Assembly: GCF_009857135.1 (NCBI RefSeq)
Contig: NZ_CP047318.1
Location: 2,232,001 to 2,296,000, forward strand
Source: Streptomyces sp. HM190
GTDB lineage: Bacteria > Actinomycetota > Actinomycetes > Streptomycetales > Streptomycetaceae
Length of the DNA: 64,000 nucleotides
Direction: 5' to 3'
The stretch's first letter is position 1, and every line of letters begins with the position of its first letter. Shown here in pieces: positions 55,602 through 64,000 of this stretch. The position numbers and the translations under genes are program-made. The notes beneath the pieces were generated by a model, which worked only from the letters and a program-made list of their open reading frames with translations, had not been told where the DNA came from and made no database searches.

Positions 55602-55890
55602 CGCCCGGCGGCTGAGCGACACCCGGGGGCGCGGGCGACCGCGGGCCGGCTGCTGCCGGTCGCGCGGCCGTCCGCGCCCCTTCGGGTTCCCCGGATTCCC
55701 GGCCCGGTTCACAAGTGAGCGTGTGGTGTCTCACACCCCGGCCCGGCGTCTCGTTCCCTCCCGACAAGTGCGAAGATGGGGCACGGCAGGACAGGGCCCC
55801 CACCACAGGGCCGAAGAAGAGCGGCCGGACACCAGCCGCCGCCCGGTCACTGGAGACCGGCGTACGGCGCACATGCATGGAGGACGTGAC

Positions 55891-57279
55891 GTGGCGAACG
55901 ACGCCAGCACCGTTTTCGACCTAGTGATCCTCGGCGGTGGTAGCGGTGGTTACGCCGCGGCCCTGCGCGGGGCGCAGCTGGGCCTGGACGTCGCCCTGAT
56001 CGAGAAGGACAAGGTCGGCGGCACCTGCCTGCACCGGGGATGCATTCCCACCAAGGCCCTGCTGCACGCGGGCGAGATCGCCGACCAGGCCCGCGAGAGC
56101 GAGCAGTTCGGTGTGAAGGCCACCTTCGAGGGCATCGACGTACCGGCCGTCCACAAGTACAAGGACGGTGTCATCTCCGGTCTGTACAAGGGCCTTCAGG
56201 GGCTGATCGCCTCCCGCAAGGTCACGTACATCGAGGGTGAGGGCCGGCTGTCCTCCCCCACCTCCGTCGACGTGAACGGCCAGCGCGTCCAGGGCCGCCA
56301 CGTGCTCCTCGCGACCGGCTCCGTGCCGAAGTCGCTGCCGGGCCTGGAGATCGACGGCAACCGGATCATCTCCTCCGACCACGCCCTGGTCCTGGACCGC
56401 GTGCCGAAGTCCGCGATCATCCTGGGCGGCGGTGTCATCGGCGTCGAGTTCGCCTCGGCGTGGAAGTCCTTCGGCTCCGACGTGACCGTCATCGAGGGCC
56501 TGAAGCACCTCGTCCCCGTCGAGGACGAGAACTCCTCCAAGCTTCTTGAGCGCGCGTTCCGCAAGCGCGGCATCAAGTTCAACCTGGGCACCTTCTTCTC
56601 GAAGGCCGAGTACACCCAGGACGGTGTCAAGGTCACCCTCGCCGACGGCAAGGAGTTCGAGGCCGAGGTGCTGCTGGTCGCCGTCGGCCGCGGCCCGGTC
56701 TCGCAGGGCCTGGGCTACGAGGAGGCCGGGGTCGCCATGGACCGCGGCTACGTCCTCGTCGACGAGTACATGCGGACGAACGTGCCGACCATCTCCGCCG
56801 TCGGTGACCTGGTCCCGACGCTCCAGCTCGCGCATGTCGGCTTCGCCGAGGGCATCCTGGTGGCGGAGCGGCTGGCCGGTCTGAAGACCGTCCCGATCGA
56901 CTACGACGGCGTCCCGCGGGTGACGTACTGCCACCCGGAGGTCGCCTCCGTGGGCATCACCGAGGCCAAGGCCAAGGAGATCTACGGCGCGGACAAGGTC
57001 GTCGCTCTGAAGTACAACCTCGCGGGCAACGGCAAGAGCAAGATCCTGCAGACCGCGGGCGAGATCAAGCTCGTCCAGGTCAAGGACGGTGCCGTGGTCG
57101 GCGTCCACATGGTCGGCGACCGCATGGGCGAGCAGGTCGGCGAGGCCCAGCTGATCTACAACTGGGAGGCCCTCCCCGCCGAGGTCGCCCAGCTCATCCA
57201 CGCCCACCCGACGCAGAACGAGGCGCTCGGCGAGGCCCACCTGGCCCTCGCGGGCAAGCCGCTGCACTCGCACGACTGA
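55891..57279 (+). CDS. lpdA: Dihydrolipoamide dehydrogenase (E3)
   Basis: 462-aa flavoprotein that reoxidises lipoyl groups of the 2-oxoacid dehydrogenase complexes. FAD motif GGGSGGYAAA near residue 13, redox disulfide Cys46/Cys51 in TCLHRGCIPTK, NAD motif GGGVIGVEFA near 178, and the C-terminal His439-Glu444 pair in HPTQNE. GTG start with GGAGG 8 nt upstream. It precedes the E2 gene by 67 bp in the same direction, so they are likely cotranscribed. The 289 bp before it hold no gene. Confidence 0.97.
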   Translation: MANDASTVFDLVILGGGSGGYAAALRGAQLGLDVALIEKDKVGGTCLHRGCIPTKALLHAGEIADQARESEQFGVKATFEGIDVPAVHKYKDGVISGLYKGLQGLIASRKVTYIEGEGRLSSPTSVDVNGQRVQGRHVLLATGSVPKSLPGLEIDGNRIISSDHALVLDRVPKSAIILGGGVIGVEFASAWKSFGSDVTVIEGLKHLVPVEDENSSKLLERAFRKRGIKFNLGTFFSKAEYTQDGVKVTLADGKEFEAEVLLVAVGRGPVSQGLGYEEAGVAMDRGYVLVDEYMRTNVPTISAVGDLVPTLQLAHVGFAEGILVAERLAGLKTVPIDYDGVPRVTYCHPEVASVGITEAKAKEIYGADKVVALKYNLAGNGKSKILQTAGEIKLVQVKDGAVVGVHMVGDRMGEQVGEAQLIYNWEALPAEVAQLIHAHPTQNEALGEAHLALAGKPLHSHD

Positions 57280-57346
57280 CCCTCGGTCGAACCCCGTCGA
57301 AGCGACGATCCAGACTTCCGCAATTCGTTAAGGAGCAACCGAAACC

Positions 57347-59158
57347 ATGGCGGTTTCCGTAACCCTTCCGGCGCTCGGCGAGAGCGTCACCGAGGGCACC
57401 GTCACCCGCTGGCTGAAGGCCGAGGGTGAGCGTGTCGAGGCCGACGAGCCGCTGCTCGAGGTCTCGACCGACAAGGTCGACACCGAGATCCCCTCCCCCG
57501 CCGCCGGTGTCCTCGCGTCCATCAAGGTCGCCGAGGACGAGACGGTCGAGGTCGGCGCCGAGCTGGCCGTGATCGACGACGGCACGGGCGCGCCCGCCGC
57601 CGCCCCCGCCCCGGCCGCCGAGGAGGCTCCGGCCCCGGCCCCCGAGCCCGCCGCTGCCGCGCCCTCCACCGAGCAGGCCGCGCCCGCGCCCGCCCCGACC
57701 GCCGAGGCCGCCGCCGGCGCCGGTTCCGCCGAGGGCACCGACGTGGTCCTGCCCGCGCTCGGCGAGTCCGTCACCGAGGGCACCGTCACCCGCTGGCTCA
57801 AGGAGGTCGGCGACAGCGTCGAGGCCGATGAGCCGCTGCTGGAGGTCTCCACGGACAAGGTCGACACCGAGATCCCGGCGCCCACCTCCGGTGTGCTGCT
57901 GGAGATCGTGGTCGGCGAGGACGAGACCGCCGAGGTCGGCGCCAAGCTGGCCGTCATCGGCGCTCCCGGTGCCGCCCCGGCCGCCGCCCCGGCGCCCGCG
58001 CCCGCCGCCCCGGCCCCGGCCCCGGCTGCTCCCGCGCCCGCGCCGGCCGCCCCCGCGGCTCCGGCTCCGGCCCCCGCGCCGGCCGCCCCCGCCGCCCCGG
58101 CGCCTGCCCCTGCCGCCCCGGCGCCTGCGCCCGCCGCTGCCGCTCCGGCCGCTCCGGCTCCGGCGCCCGCCCCGGTGACCCCGGCTCCGGCCGCCGCCCC
58201 GGCCGCCGCCAAGGCGACGGACGAGGGTGCGTACGTGACCCCGCTGGTCCGCAAGCTCGCCGCGGAGAACAGTGTCGACCTGGCGTCCGTCAAGGGCACC
58301 GGTGTCGGCGGCCGTATCCGCAAGCAGGACGTCATCGCCGCCGCCGAGGCCGCGAAGGCCGCTGCCGCCGCCCCGGCCCCGGCCGCCGCGGTCCCCGCCG
58401 CCGCGTCGAAGAAGGCCCCGGTGCTGGAGGTCTCCCCGCTCCGCGGCCAGACCATCAAGATGCCGCGCATCCGCAAGGTCATCGGCGACAACATGGTCAA
58501 GGCGCTGCACGAGCAGGCGCAGCTGTCCTCGGTCGTCGAGGTCGACGTGACCCGGCTGATGAAGCTGCGTGCCAAGGCGAAGGACTCCTTCGCGGCCCGC
58601 GAGGGCGTGAAGCTCTCCCCGATGCCGTTCTTCGTGAAGGCGGCGGCCCAGGCGCTGAAGGGCCACCCGGCCATCAACGCCCGGATCAACGTCGACGAGG
58701 GCACCATCACGTACTTCGACACGGAGAACGTCGGCATCGCCGTGGACTCCGAGAAGGGCCTGATGACCCCGGTCATCAAGAACGCGGGCGACCTCAACAT
58801 CGCCGGCATCGCCAAGGCCACCGCCGACCTGGCGGGCAAGGTCCGGGCCAACAAGATCACTCCGGACGAGCTGTCCGGGGCGACCTTCACCATCTCCAAC
58901 ACCGGCTCGCGCGGCGCGCTCTTCGACACGATCATCGTGCCGCCGAACCAGGTCGCGATCCTCGGCATCGGCGCCACGGTCAAGCGCCCCGCCGTGATCG
59001 AGACGGAGGAGGGCACGGTCATCGGCGTCCGCGACATGACGTACCTGACCCTCTCCTACGACCACCGCCTGGTCGACGGCGCCGACGCGGCCCGTTACCT
59101 GACGGCGGTCAAGGCGATCCTGGAGGCGGGCGAGTTCGAGGTCGAGCTCGGCCTGTAA
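57347..59158 (+). CDS. sucB: Dihydrolipoamide acyltransferase (E2), two lipoyl domains
   Basis: 603-aa E2. Two lipoyl domains with lipoylated Lys43 and Lys171 in the motif STDKVDTE, each followed by an Ala/Pro linker; the second linker (about 205-285) is almost pure Ala-Pro and probably flexible. A peripheral-subunit-binding domain ([17 protein letters not shown] ... GRIRKQDV) spans about 290-330. The catalytic domain ends with [15 protein letters not shown], active His573 and Asp577. It is usually annotated sucB, but actinobacteria use this protein as the E2 of pyruvate dehydrogenase (DlaT/AceF); aceE close by fits that. Confidence 0.95.
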   Translation: MAVSVTLPALGESVTEGTVTRWLKAEGERVEADEPLLEVSTDKVDTEIPSPAAGVLASIKVAEDETVEVGAELAVIDDGTGAPAAAPAPAAEEAPAPAPEPAAAAPSTEQAAPAPAPTAEAAAGAGSAEGTDVVLPALGESVTEGTVTRWLKEVGDSVEADEPLLEVSTDKVDTEIPAPTSGVLLEIVVGEDETAEVGAKLAVIGAPGAAPAAAPAPAPAAPAPAPAAPAPAPAAPAAPAPAPAPAAPAAPAPAPAAPAPAPAAAAPAAPAPAPAPVTPAPAAAPAAAKATDEGAYVTPLVRKLAAENSVDLASVKGTGVGGRIRKQDVIAAAEAAKAAAAAPAPAAAVPAAASKKAPVLEVSPLRGQTIKMPRIRKVIGDNMVKALHEQAQLSSVVEVDVTRLMKLRAKAKDSFAAREGVKLSPMPFFVKAAAQALKGHPAINARINVDEGTITYFDTENVGIAVDSEKGLMTPVIKNAGDLNIAGIAKATADLAGKVRANKITPDELSGATFTISNTGSRGALFDTIIVPPNQVAILGIGATVKRPAVIETEEGTVIGVRDMTYLTLSYDHRLVDGADAARYLTAVKAILEAGEFEVELGL

Positions 59159-59179
59159 GGGTCCGCCACCGCGGTACGA

Positions 59180-59212
59180 CGGTGCCCGTCCGGAGCTTCC
59201 GGACGGGCACCG
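59180..59212 (+). terminator. Terminator of the lpdA-E2 operon
   Basis: 14-bp perfect arms (59180-59193 and 59199-59212) with a 5-nt loop and a T-rich end, 21 bp past the E2 stop. Confidence 0.85.
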
Positions 59213-59406
59213 CTGTCTTTGCGCGGCCCTGACGACTGCGCGGCTCGGCCGGTAAGGGTCTTTACAGACGGGGCCATCATGGGAGCGTGTAAGTCTCGTC
59301 TCACCTGGGAGAAAGCGCCCCCGTGCGCCCCTCACGGGCGGCAGGGCGGCTTTATTGTCTAGGGGTCAACGCCCTTGGGGCTCAGTCCCCCGCCGAAGGA
59401 GCCCGC

Positions 59407-60048
59407 ATGACCACCGCGCCCGTCGTCCACTCGCTGCGCGAACAGATCCGCGAGCACATCGTGGAGGGGATCGTGAGCGGGCGCTGGAAGCCGGGTGAGC
59501 GGATCGTGGAGCGGCGCATCGCGACGGAGCTGGAGGTCAGCCAGACGCCGGTGCGGGAGGCGCTGCGCGAGCTGGAGTCGCTGCGGCTGATCGAGTCCGC
59601 GCCGAACAAGGGCGTACGGGTGCGGAACCTCACGGCGGCGGATCTGGAGGAGAGTTACCCGGTCAGGGCGGGTCTGGAGGCGATCGCGGCGGAGCTGGCG
59701 GCCGAGCGGCTGGCGGAGGACTGCTCGGCGCTGGAGCCGCACGTCGCCGCGCTCTACGAGGCGGACCGCAACTCCGACGGCACGTCGCAGGTACGGCACA
59801 CCGTCGCATTCCACCGCGAGCTGGTCCGGGCCGCCGGCAACTCCGTGCTGCTGCACACCTGGGAAGGTCTCGGCATCGAGGTCTTCACGGCCCTGTCCAT
59901 CCGCTGGCTCGGCACGGTCCAGCAGTCCTACGCGGAGGAGCACGAGGAGTTGGTCGCCGCGTTCCGCCGCCGGGACCCGCGCATCGCGGACCTGGTCAAG
60001 GCCCACGTGCTGGGCTGCGCCCCGCACACCGACGACGACCCGGCGTAG
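59407..60048 (+). CDS. GntR-family regulator, FadR/FCD type
   Basis: 213-aa regulator. The winged helix-turn-helix is in 10-75 (GRWKPGERIVERRIATELEVSQTPVREALREL) and a FCD effector domain follows, with His/Asp residues (VRHTVAFHRELVRAAGNSV, KAHVLGCAPH) like those that bind a metal and a small carboxylic acid. ATG start. It stands between the E2 gene and aceE, the position expected of a pyruvate dehydrogenase regulator; PdhR of E. coli is the same family. Control of aceE is therefore plausible, not shown. Confidence 0.92.
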   Translation: MTTAPVVHSLREQIREHIVEGIVSGRWKPGERIVERRIATELEVSQTPVREALRELESLRLIESAPNKGVRVRNLTAADLEESYPVRAGLEAIAAELAAERLAEDCSALEPHVAALYEADRNSDGTSQVRHTVAFHRELVRAAGNSVLLHTWEGLGIEVFTALSIRWLGTVQQSYAEEHEELVAAFRRRDPRIADLVKAHVLGCAPHTDDDPA

Positions 60049-60085
60049 CGGTCCGGGGGCGGCCGGGGGGTGTGTTTTCGGCCGC

Positions 60086-60171
60086 CGGCGGGTGAGGGCT
60101 TCGGGTCCGCTCTCGGCCGCGGGTGGGTGAGGGCTTCGGGTCCGCTCTCGGCCGCGGGTGGGTGAGGGCTT
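60086..60171. repeat. 35-bp tandem repeat (about 2.4 units)
   Basis: The unit GGGTGGGTGAGGGCTTCGGG... is present at 60121-60155, in a slightly changed form at 60086-60120, and partly at 60156-60171, where it runs into the intergenic inverted repeat. Confidence 0.8.
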
Positions 60172-60318
60172 GTCGCGCAGTTCCCCGCGCCCCTGAAGGC
60201 CTGGGCATGCGGCCCGGCCTTCACGCGCGTGTCGCCGTCGCGATCGGATGGGCGCCGTCGGAAAGCACTTGGCGCAGCCCTGGTCGCTTTTCAGGGGCGC
60301 GGGGAACTGCTCGAACAA
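60156..60318. repeat. Streptomyces intergenic inverted repeat
   Basis: Arms CGCAGTTCCCCGCGCCCCTGAA (60176-60197) and TTTCAGGGGCGCGGGGAACTGC (60289-60310) are about 90 bp apart. Same family as at 15770-15905. The loop carries no gene. Confidence 0.8.
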
Positions 60319-60491
60319 ACTCCACCCACCCGCACCCGCCACCGCACTCCACCCCCGATCTATTGGGCGCACCCCCGCTCAAACGCCGCCCCACCTGCGA
60401 AAACCCCACCCCGCAACGGCACCCGGTGTCTCTGCCGAAGGCACCCCGTGCCGACTTTCTCGTGATCAAGAGGTTTTGCCCCGGAACCCTT

Positions 60492-60508
60492 TGATCGATC
60501 ATCGATCA
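60492..60508. promoter_or_regulatory. 17-bp palindrome at the aceE promoter (candidate operator)
   Basis: TGATCGATCATCGATCA is a perfect palindrome around a central C. It ends 6 bp before TACAGT (60515-60520), a good -10 box; the transcript would have a leader of about 125 nt before aceE. A repressor or activator site is likely. The neighbouring GntR regulator is a candidate, but the sequence is unlike usual FadR-type sites. Confidence 0.6.
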
Positions 60509-60652
60509 GCGGGTTACAGTCGCCGACGGGCCATGCGACGGAGTCACACATCGACACCACACCCAGGCCCCAGCCCTGTCCTGCCAAAGACCAAGGGCAC
60601 CCCCGAACCCTTGCCGATGAGGGAACCCCCTTCGACCGAGGAAGGCGGCGCA

Positions 60653-63355
60653 ATGACCGACTCCAACGCCATCCGGCCGAGCGCGCTCGACCAGCTCCCC
60701 GACCGGGATCCGGAGGAGACCGCCGAATGGCAGGCCTCGCTGGACGCCGTCACCAAGGCGGCCGGCCCGCACCGTGCCGCGTACCTGATGCGTCGCACCC
60801 TGGAGCGCGCCGAGGGCAACGGCGTCGCGCTGCCCAAGCTGCTCGAGACGGACTACGTCAACACCATCCCCACCGCCGCCGAGCCGGACGTACCCGGTGA
60901 CGAGGCGATGGAGCGCCGCATCACCGCGTGGAACCGCTGGAACGCGGCCGCGATGGTGACCCGCGGCGCCAAGTACGGCGTCGGCGGCCACATCGCCACC
61001 TTCGCCTCCGCGGCCTGGCTCTACGAGACGGGCTTCAACCACTTCTTCAAGGGCAAGGAAGCCGACGGTTCCGGCGACCAGCTCTACATCCAGGGCCACG
61101 CCTCCCCCGGCATCTACGCCCGCGCCTTCCTCGACGGCCGGCTGAACGAGGCCCACCTCGACAACTTCCGCCGTGAGTCCGGCGGCAACGGCCTCCCGTC
61201 GTACCCGCACCCGCGGCGCCTGCCCTGGCTGTGGGAGTTCCCGACGGTGAGCATGGGTCTCGGCCCCCTCTCCGCCATCTACCAGGCGCGCTTCAACCGC
61301 TATCTCACCAACCGCGGCATCAAGGACGTCTCCGCCTCCCACGTCTGGGCGTTCCTCGGCGACGGCGAGATGGACGAGCCCGAGTCGACGGCGGCGCTCG
61401 CGCTCGCCTCCCGCGAGGGCCTCGACAACCTGACCTTCGTCATCAACTGCAACCTGCAGCGTCTCGACGGCCCGGTCCGCGCCAACTTCAAGATCGTGCA
61501 GGAGCTGGAGGCCCAGTTCCGCGGCGCCGGCTGGAACGTGATCAAGACCCTGTGGGGCACGGCCTGGGACGAGCTGTTCGCCCTCGACACCACCGGCGCG
61601 CTCGTCCGCCGGCTGCGCGAGGTCCCCGACGCCCAGGTCCAGACGTACCAGACCCGCGACGCCGCCTACATCCGCCAGGACTTCTTCGGCAAGGACCCGG
61701 CGCTCGTCGAGATGGCGAGGCTGCTGAGCGACGACAAGATCCTGGAGTGCTTCCACCTCTCCCGCGGTGGTCACGAGGCCCGCAAGGTGTACGCCGCGTA
61801 CAAGGCGGCCGTCGAGTTCAAGGGCGCGCCGACCGTGATCCTGGCCCAGACCGTCAAGGGCCACACCCTCGGCGAGGGCTTCGCGTCGAAGAACGCCAAC
61901 CACCAGATGAAGAAGCTCTCGGTGGACGAGTTCAAGACGATGCGGGACCTGCTCGACCTGCCGATCAGGGACAGCGACTTCGTCGACGGCGTCGTGCCCT
62001 ACGGCCACCCGGGGGCCGACTCCGCCGAGGTCCGCTACCTCCAGGAGCGCCGCGCCGCCCTCGGCGGTCCCGCCCCGGCCCGCCGCGTCCACCCGGTGGC
62101 TCCGCTGCCCGCCCCCGCAGAGAAGGCCTTCGCCTCCTTCGACAAGGGCTCCGGCTCCCAGAAGGTGGCCACCACCATGGCCTTCGTCCGCCTGATCAAG
62201 GACCTGGTCCGCGACAAGGAGACGGGCAGGCGCTGGGTGCCGATCGTCCCCGACGAGGCGCGCACCTTCGGCATGGAGTCGCTGTTCCCGTCCCTCGGGA
62301 TCTACTCCCCGAAGGGCCAGACGTACGAACCGGTCGACCGCGACCAGCTGATGTACTACAAGGAGGCCGAGAACGGCCAGATCCTCAACGAGGGGATCAC
62401 CGAGGCCGGTTCGATGGCCGACTTCATCGCCGCGTCGACCGCGTACTCCACGCACGGCGAAGCGATGATCCCGTTCTACATCTTCTACTCGATGTTCGGC
62501 TGGCAGCGCACGGCCGACCAGATGTGGCAGCTCGGCGACCAGCTCGGCCGCGGCTTCCTCGTCGGCGCGACCGCCGGCCGTACGACGCTGACGGGCGAGG
62601 GCCTGCAGCACGCGGACGGCCACTCGCCGGTCATCGCGGCGACCAACCCGGCCGCCCTCACCTACGACCCGGCGTTCGCGTACGAGGTCGCGACGATCGT
62701 GAAGGACGGTCTGCGCCGGATGTACGGCGAGGCCGCGCCCGGTGAGGACCCGGACGTCTTCTACTACCTGACCGTCTACAACGAGCCGCTCCCGCAGCCC
62801 GCGAAGCCGGCCGGTCTCGGTGTCGACGAGGGCATCGTCAAGGGCCTGTACCGCTTCAACACGGCCGAGTCCGCGGGCGTGACCGTCCCGGCGAACGCCC
62901 CGCGCATCCAGCTGCTGGGTTCCGGTACGGCCATCCACTGGGCCCTCGAGGCGCAGAAACTCCTCGCCGAGGAGTGGGGTGTGGCGGCCGACGTGTGGTC
63001 CGCGACGTCCTGGAGCGAGCTGCGCCGGGACGCCCTGGAGGCCGACGCGGCGCTGCTGCGCGGCGAGGAGCGCGTCCCGTACGTCCGTCAGGCGCTGCAG
63101 GGCGCCGAGGGTCCGGTGCTGGCGGTCTCCGACTACATGCGTCAGGTTCCCGACCAGATCGCCCAGTGGGTCGAGCAGGACTACTCCTCCCTCGGCGCCG
63201 ACGGCTTCGGTCTCTCCGACACCCGCGAGGCGGCCCGCCGGCACTTCGGTGTCGACGCGCAGTCCATCGTCGTGGCGGCGCTCGCGCAGCTGGCGAAGCG
63301 GGGGGAGACGAGGGCGGCGGCGGTGAAGGAGGCCCGCGAGAAGTACGGGCTGTGA
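60653..63355 (+). CDS. aceE: Pyruvate dehydrogenase E1 component (homodimeric)
   Basis: 900-aa thiamine diphosphate enzyme that decarboxylates pyruvate and acetylates the lipoyl group of E2. The ThDP/Mg motif begins GDGEMDEPES at residue 236 and ends at the Asn of NCNLQ near 265. HASPGIYARAF, SGGNGLPSYPHPRRLP and TLTGEGLQHADGHSP are typical AceE segments. The ATG follows a GAGGAAGG site. It has its own promoter with a palindrome. In actinobacteria AceE works with a shared E2 and E3, here encoded upstream. Confidence 0.97.
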   Translation: MTDSNAIRPSALDQLPDRDPEETAEWQASLDAVTKAAGPHRAAYLMRRTLERAEGNGVALPKLLETDYVNTIPTAAEPDVPGDEAMERRITAWNRWNAAAMVTRGAKYGVGGHIATFASAAWLYETGFNHFFKGKEADGSGDQLYIQGHASPGIYARAFLDGRLNEAHLDNFRRESGGNGLPSYPHPRRLPWLWEFPTVSMGLGPLSAIYQARFNRYLTNRGIKDVSASHVWAFLGDGEMDEPESTAALALASREGLDNLTFVINCNLQRLDGPVRANFKIVQELEAQFRGAGWNVIKTLWGTAWDELFALDTTGALVRRLREVPDAQVQTYQTRDAAYIRQDFFGKDPALVEMARLLSDDKILECFHLSRGGHEARKVYAAYKAAVEFKGAPTVILAQTVKGHTLGEGFASKNANHQMKKLSVDEFKTMRDLLDLPIRDSDFVDGVVPYGHPGADSAEVRYLQERRAALGGPAPARRVHPVAPLPAPAEKAFASFDKGSGSQKVATTMAFVRLIKDLVRDKETGRRWVPIVPDEARTFGMESLFPSLGIYSPKGQTYEPVDRDQLMYYKEAENGQILNEGITEAGSMADFIAASTAYSTHGEAMIPFYIFYSMFGWQRTADQMWQLGDQLGRGFLVGATAGRTTLTGEGLQHADGHSPVIAATNPAALTYDPAFAYEVATIVKDGLRRMYGEAAPGEDPDVFYYLTVYNEPLPQPAKPAGLGVDEGIVKGLYRFNTAESAGVTVPANAPRIQLLGSGTAIHWALEAQKLLAEEWGVAADVWSATSWSELRRDALEADAALLRGEERVPYVRQALQGAEGPVLAVSDYMRQVPDQIAQWVEQDYSSLGADGFGLSDTREAARRHFGVDAQSIVVAALAQLAKRGETRAAAVKEAREKYGL

Positions 63356-63386
63356 GAGTGCCGGGCGCCTTCTGAACGGGGAGTGC

Positions 63387-63460
63387 GGGGTGCGTCGTCG
63401 GGTGCGGGTGCGTGGGGGCTGTTCGCGACCACGCACCACCCGCACCCGACGACGCACCCC
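63387..63460 (+). terminator. Long hairpin after aceE, likely terminator
   Basis: Arms of about 29 and 32 nt (63387-63415 and 63429-63460) pair almost perfectly, with one 3-nt bulge, 31 bp after the aceE stop. They contain the GGTGCGGGTG motif also seen beside the intergenic repeats. Confidence 0.7.
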
Positions 63461-63498
63461 CACGTCCCTCCCCCCACCGCGCCCGGCATGATGAACCC

Positions 63499-64000
63499 AT
63501 GCGTGCTGCCCGGCTCATCAAGATGGTGCTGCTTCTCCAGTCCCGCCCCTCCATGACCGCCGCCGAGCTGGCCCGTGAGCTGGAGGTGTCCGAGCGCACG
63601 GTCACCCGGGACGCCCAGGCCCTCTCGGAGGCCGGTGTCCCCGTGTACGCGGATCGTGGGCGGGCCGGTGGCTACCGCCTGAGCGGCGGTTACCGCACCC
63701 GGCTGACCGGCCTCGCCCGCAGCGAGGCCGAGGCCCTGTTCCTCAGCGGCGTTCCGGGGGCCCTCCGTGAGATGGGTCTGGAGGACGCCGCCTCCGCCGC
63801 CCGCCTGAAGGTGTCGGCGGCCCTCCTGCCCTCCCTGCGCGACGCCTCGCGCACGGCGTCCCAGCGGTTCCACCTGGACGCGCCGAGCTGGTTCAAGGAG
63901 CCGAAGACCCCGGAGCTGCTGCCCGCCGTCGCGGACGCCGTGTGGGACGACCGGCGGATCACCGCCCGCTACCGCAGGGGCGACACCGAGGTCGAGCGGC
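63499..64000 (+). CDS. HTH/WYL-type transcriptional regulator (cut by window end)
   Basis: First 167 residues of a YafY-like regulator. The N-terminal helix-turn-helix (HTH_11) is MTAAELARELEVSERTVTRD, near residues 19-38, then GRAGGYRLSGGYRTRLTGLARSEAEALFL and a linker leading toward the WYL domain, which lies beyond the window. The ATG has CATGAT 6 nt upstream and no ribosome binding site, so it may be leaderless. The ligand is unknown. Confidence 0.88.
   Translation, partial: MRAARLIKMVLLLQSRPSMTAAELARELEVSERTVTRDAQALSEAGVPVYADRGRAGGYRLSGGYRTRLTGLARSEAEALFLSGVPGALREMGLEDAASAARLKVSAALLPSLRDASRTASQRFHLDAPSWFKEPKTPELLPAVADAVWDDRRITARYRRGDTEVER

Noticed and set aside
57328..59037. Open frames opposite the E2 gene with Ala/Gly-rich repeats
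   Set aside because: They mirror the Ala-Pro linker of E2; low complexity without any domain.

Overview
The window is high-GC actinobacterial DNA with strong G/C bias at third codon positions. It is almost certainly a Streptomyces chromosome: cytochrome bcc-aa3 genes including the actinobacterial subunit CtaF, GTG and TTG starts, leaderless genes, PspA with its actinobacterial partner, and the intergenic inverted repeats common in this genus. As far as I recall, the gene order follows the S. coelicolor SCO2131-SCO2184 region. It also keeps the order of a conserved Mycobacterium tuberculosis block (fadD15, pimB', NlpC/P60, trpD, ctaE-qcrCAB, ctaC, adoK, HesB/ErpA-type protein, cobT, cobS, aminopeptidase, dlaT). 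It is core chromosome with no prophage, integrated plasmid or biosynthetic cluster. No rRNA, tRNA or CRISPR array was seen.

Layout. 0.3-8 kb: acyl-CoA ligase, secreted cholesterol oxidase, PimB-type mannosyltransferase, GT87 membrane glycosyltransferase, Zn-protease-like lipoprotein. 7.8-10.2 kb: two tandem NlpC/P60 cell-wall hydrolases. 10.5-13.4 kb: NYN-domain protein, zinc-ribbon protein, rhomboid protease coupled to a RAM-domain protein. 13.5-17 kb: small secreted protein, a SufS-like cysteine desulfurase behind a SAM-IV riboswitch, trpD. 17.2-26.6 kb: respiratory supercomplex (ctaE, qcrC-qcrA-qcrB; ctaC-ctaD-ctaF), interrupted by a receiver-like protein and an L,D-transpeptidase. 26.9-33.3 kb: cysteine desulfurase-TusA fusion, adenosine kinase, a 69-aa protein, a membrane-anchored protein, ErpA-type Fe-S insertion protein and NadA. 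33.5-42.6 kb: Ser/Thr kinase with a beta-propeller, RND exporter, two-component pair, PspAA/PspA. 42.9-52.9 kb: DUF3043 protein and methyltransferase, then cobalamin lower-ligand genes (cobU fusion, cobT, cobS) mixed with membrane proteins. 52.9-64 kb: GH114-like lipoprotein, leucyl aminopeptidase, then dihydrolipoamide dehydrogenase, a two-lipoyl-domain E2, a GntR regulator and pyruvate dehydrogenase AceE, and a WYL-type regulator cut by the window end.

How the genes work together. The bcc-aa3 genes supply the terminal respiratory chain. The lpd-E2-GntR-aceE group supplies the pyruvate/2-oxoglutarate dehydrogenase components that feed it. Two cysteine desulfurases, the ErpA-type protein and NadA (an Fe-S enzyme) give an Fe-S/sulfur theme, and the riboswitch ties one desulfurase to SAM levels. 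PimB, GT87, NlpC/P60, L,D-transpeptidase and PspA are envelope functions.

Most notable non-coding signals: (i) three copies of a ~173-bp quasi-palindromic MITE-like element, the best one between CTAG duplications, each abutting the stop codon of a gene; (ii) a SAM-IV riboswitch; (iii) nine genes with a TAnnnT box 6-8 nt before the start codon, indicating leaderless mRNAs; (iv) a 14-bp minisatellite before cobT; (v) a 17-bp perfect palindrome at the aceE promoter; (vi) a T-tailed terminator between divergent genes, suggesting an unannotated small RNA.
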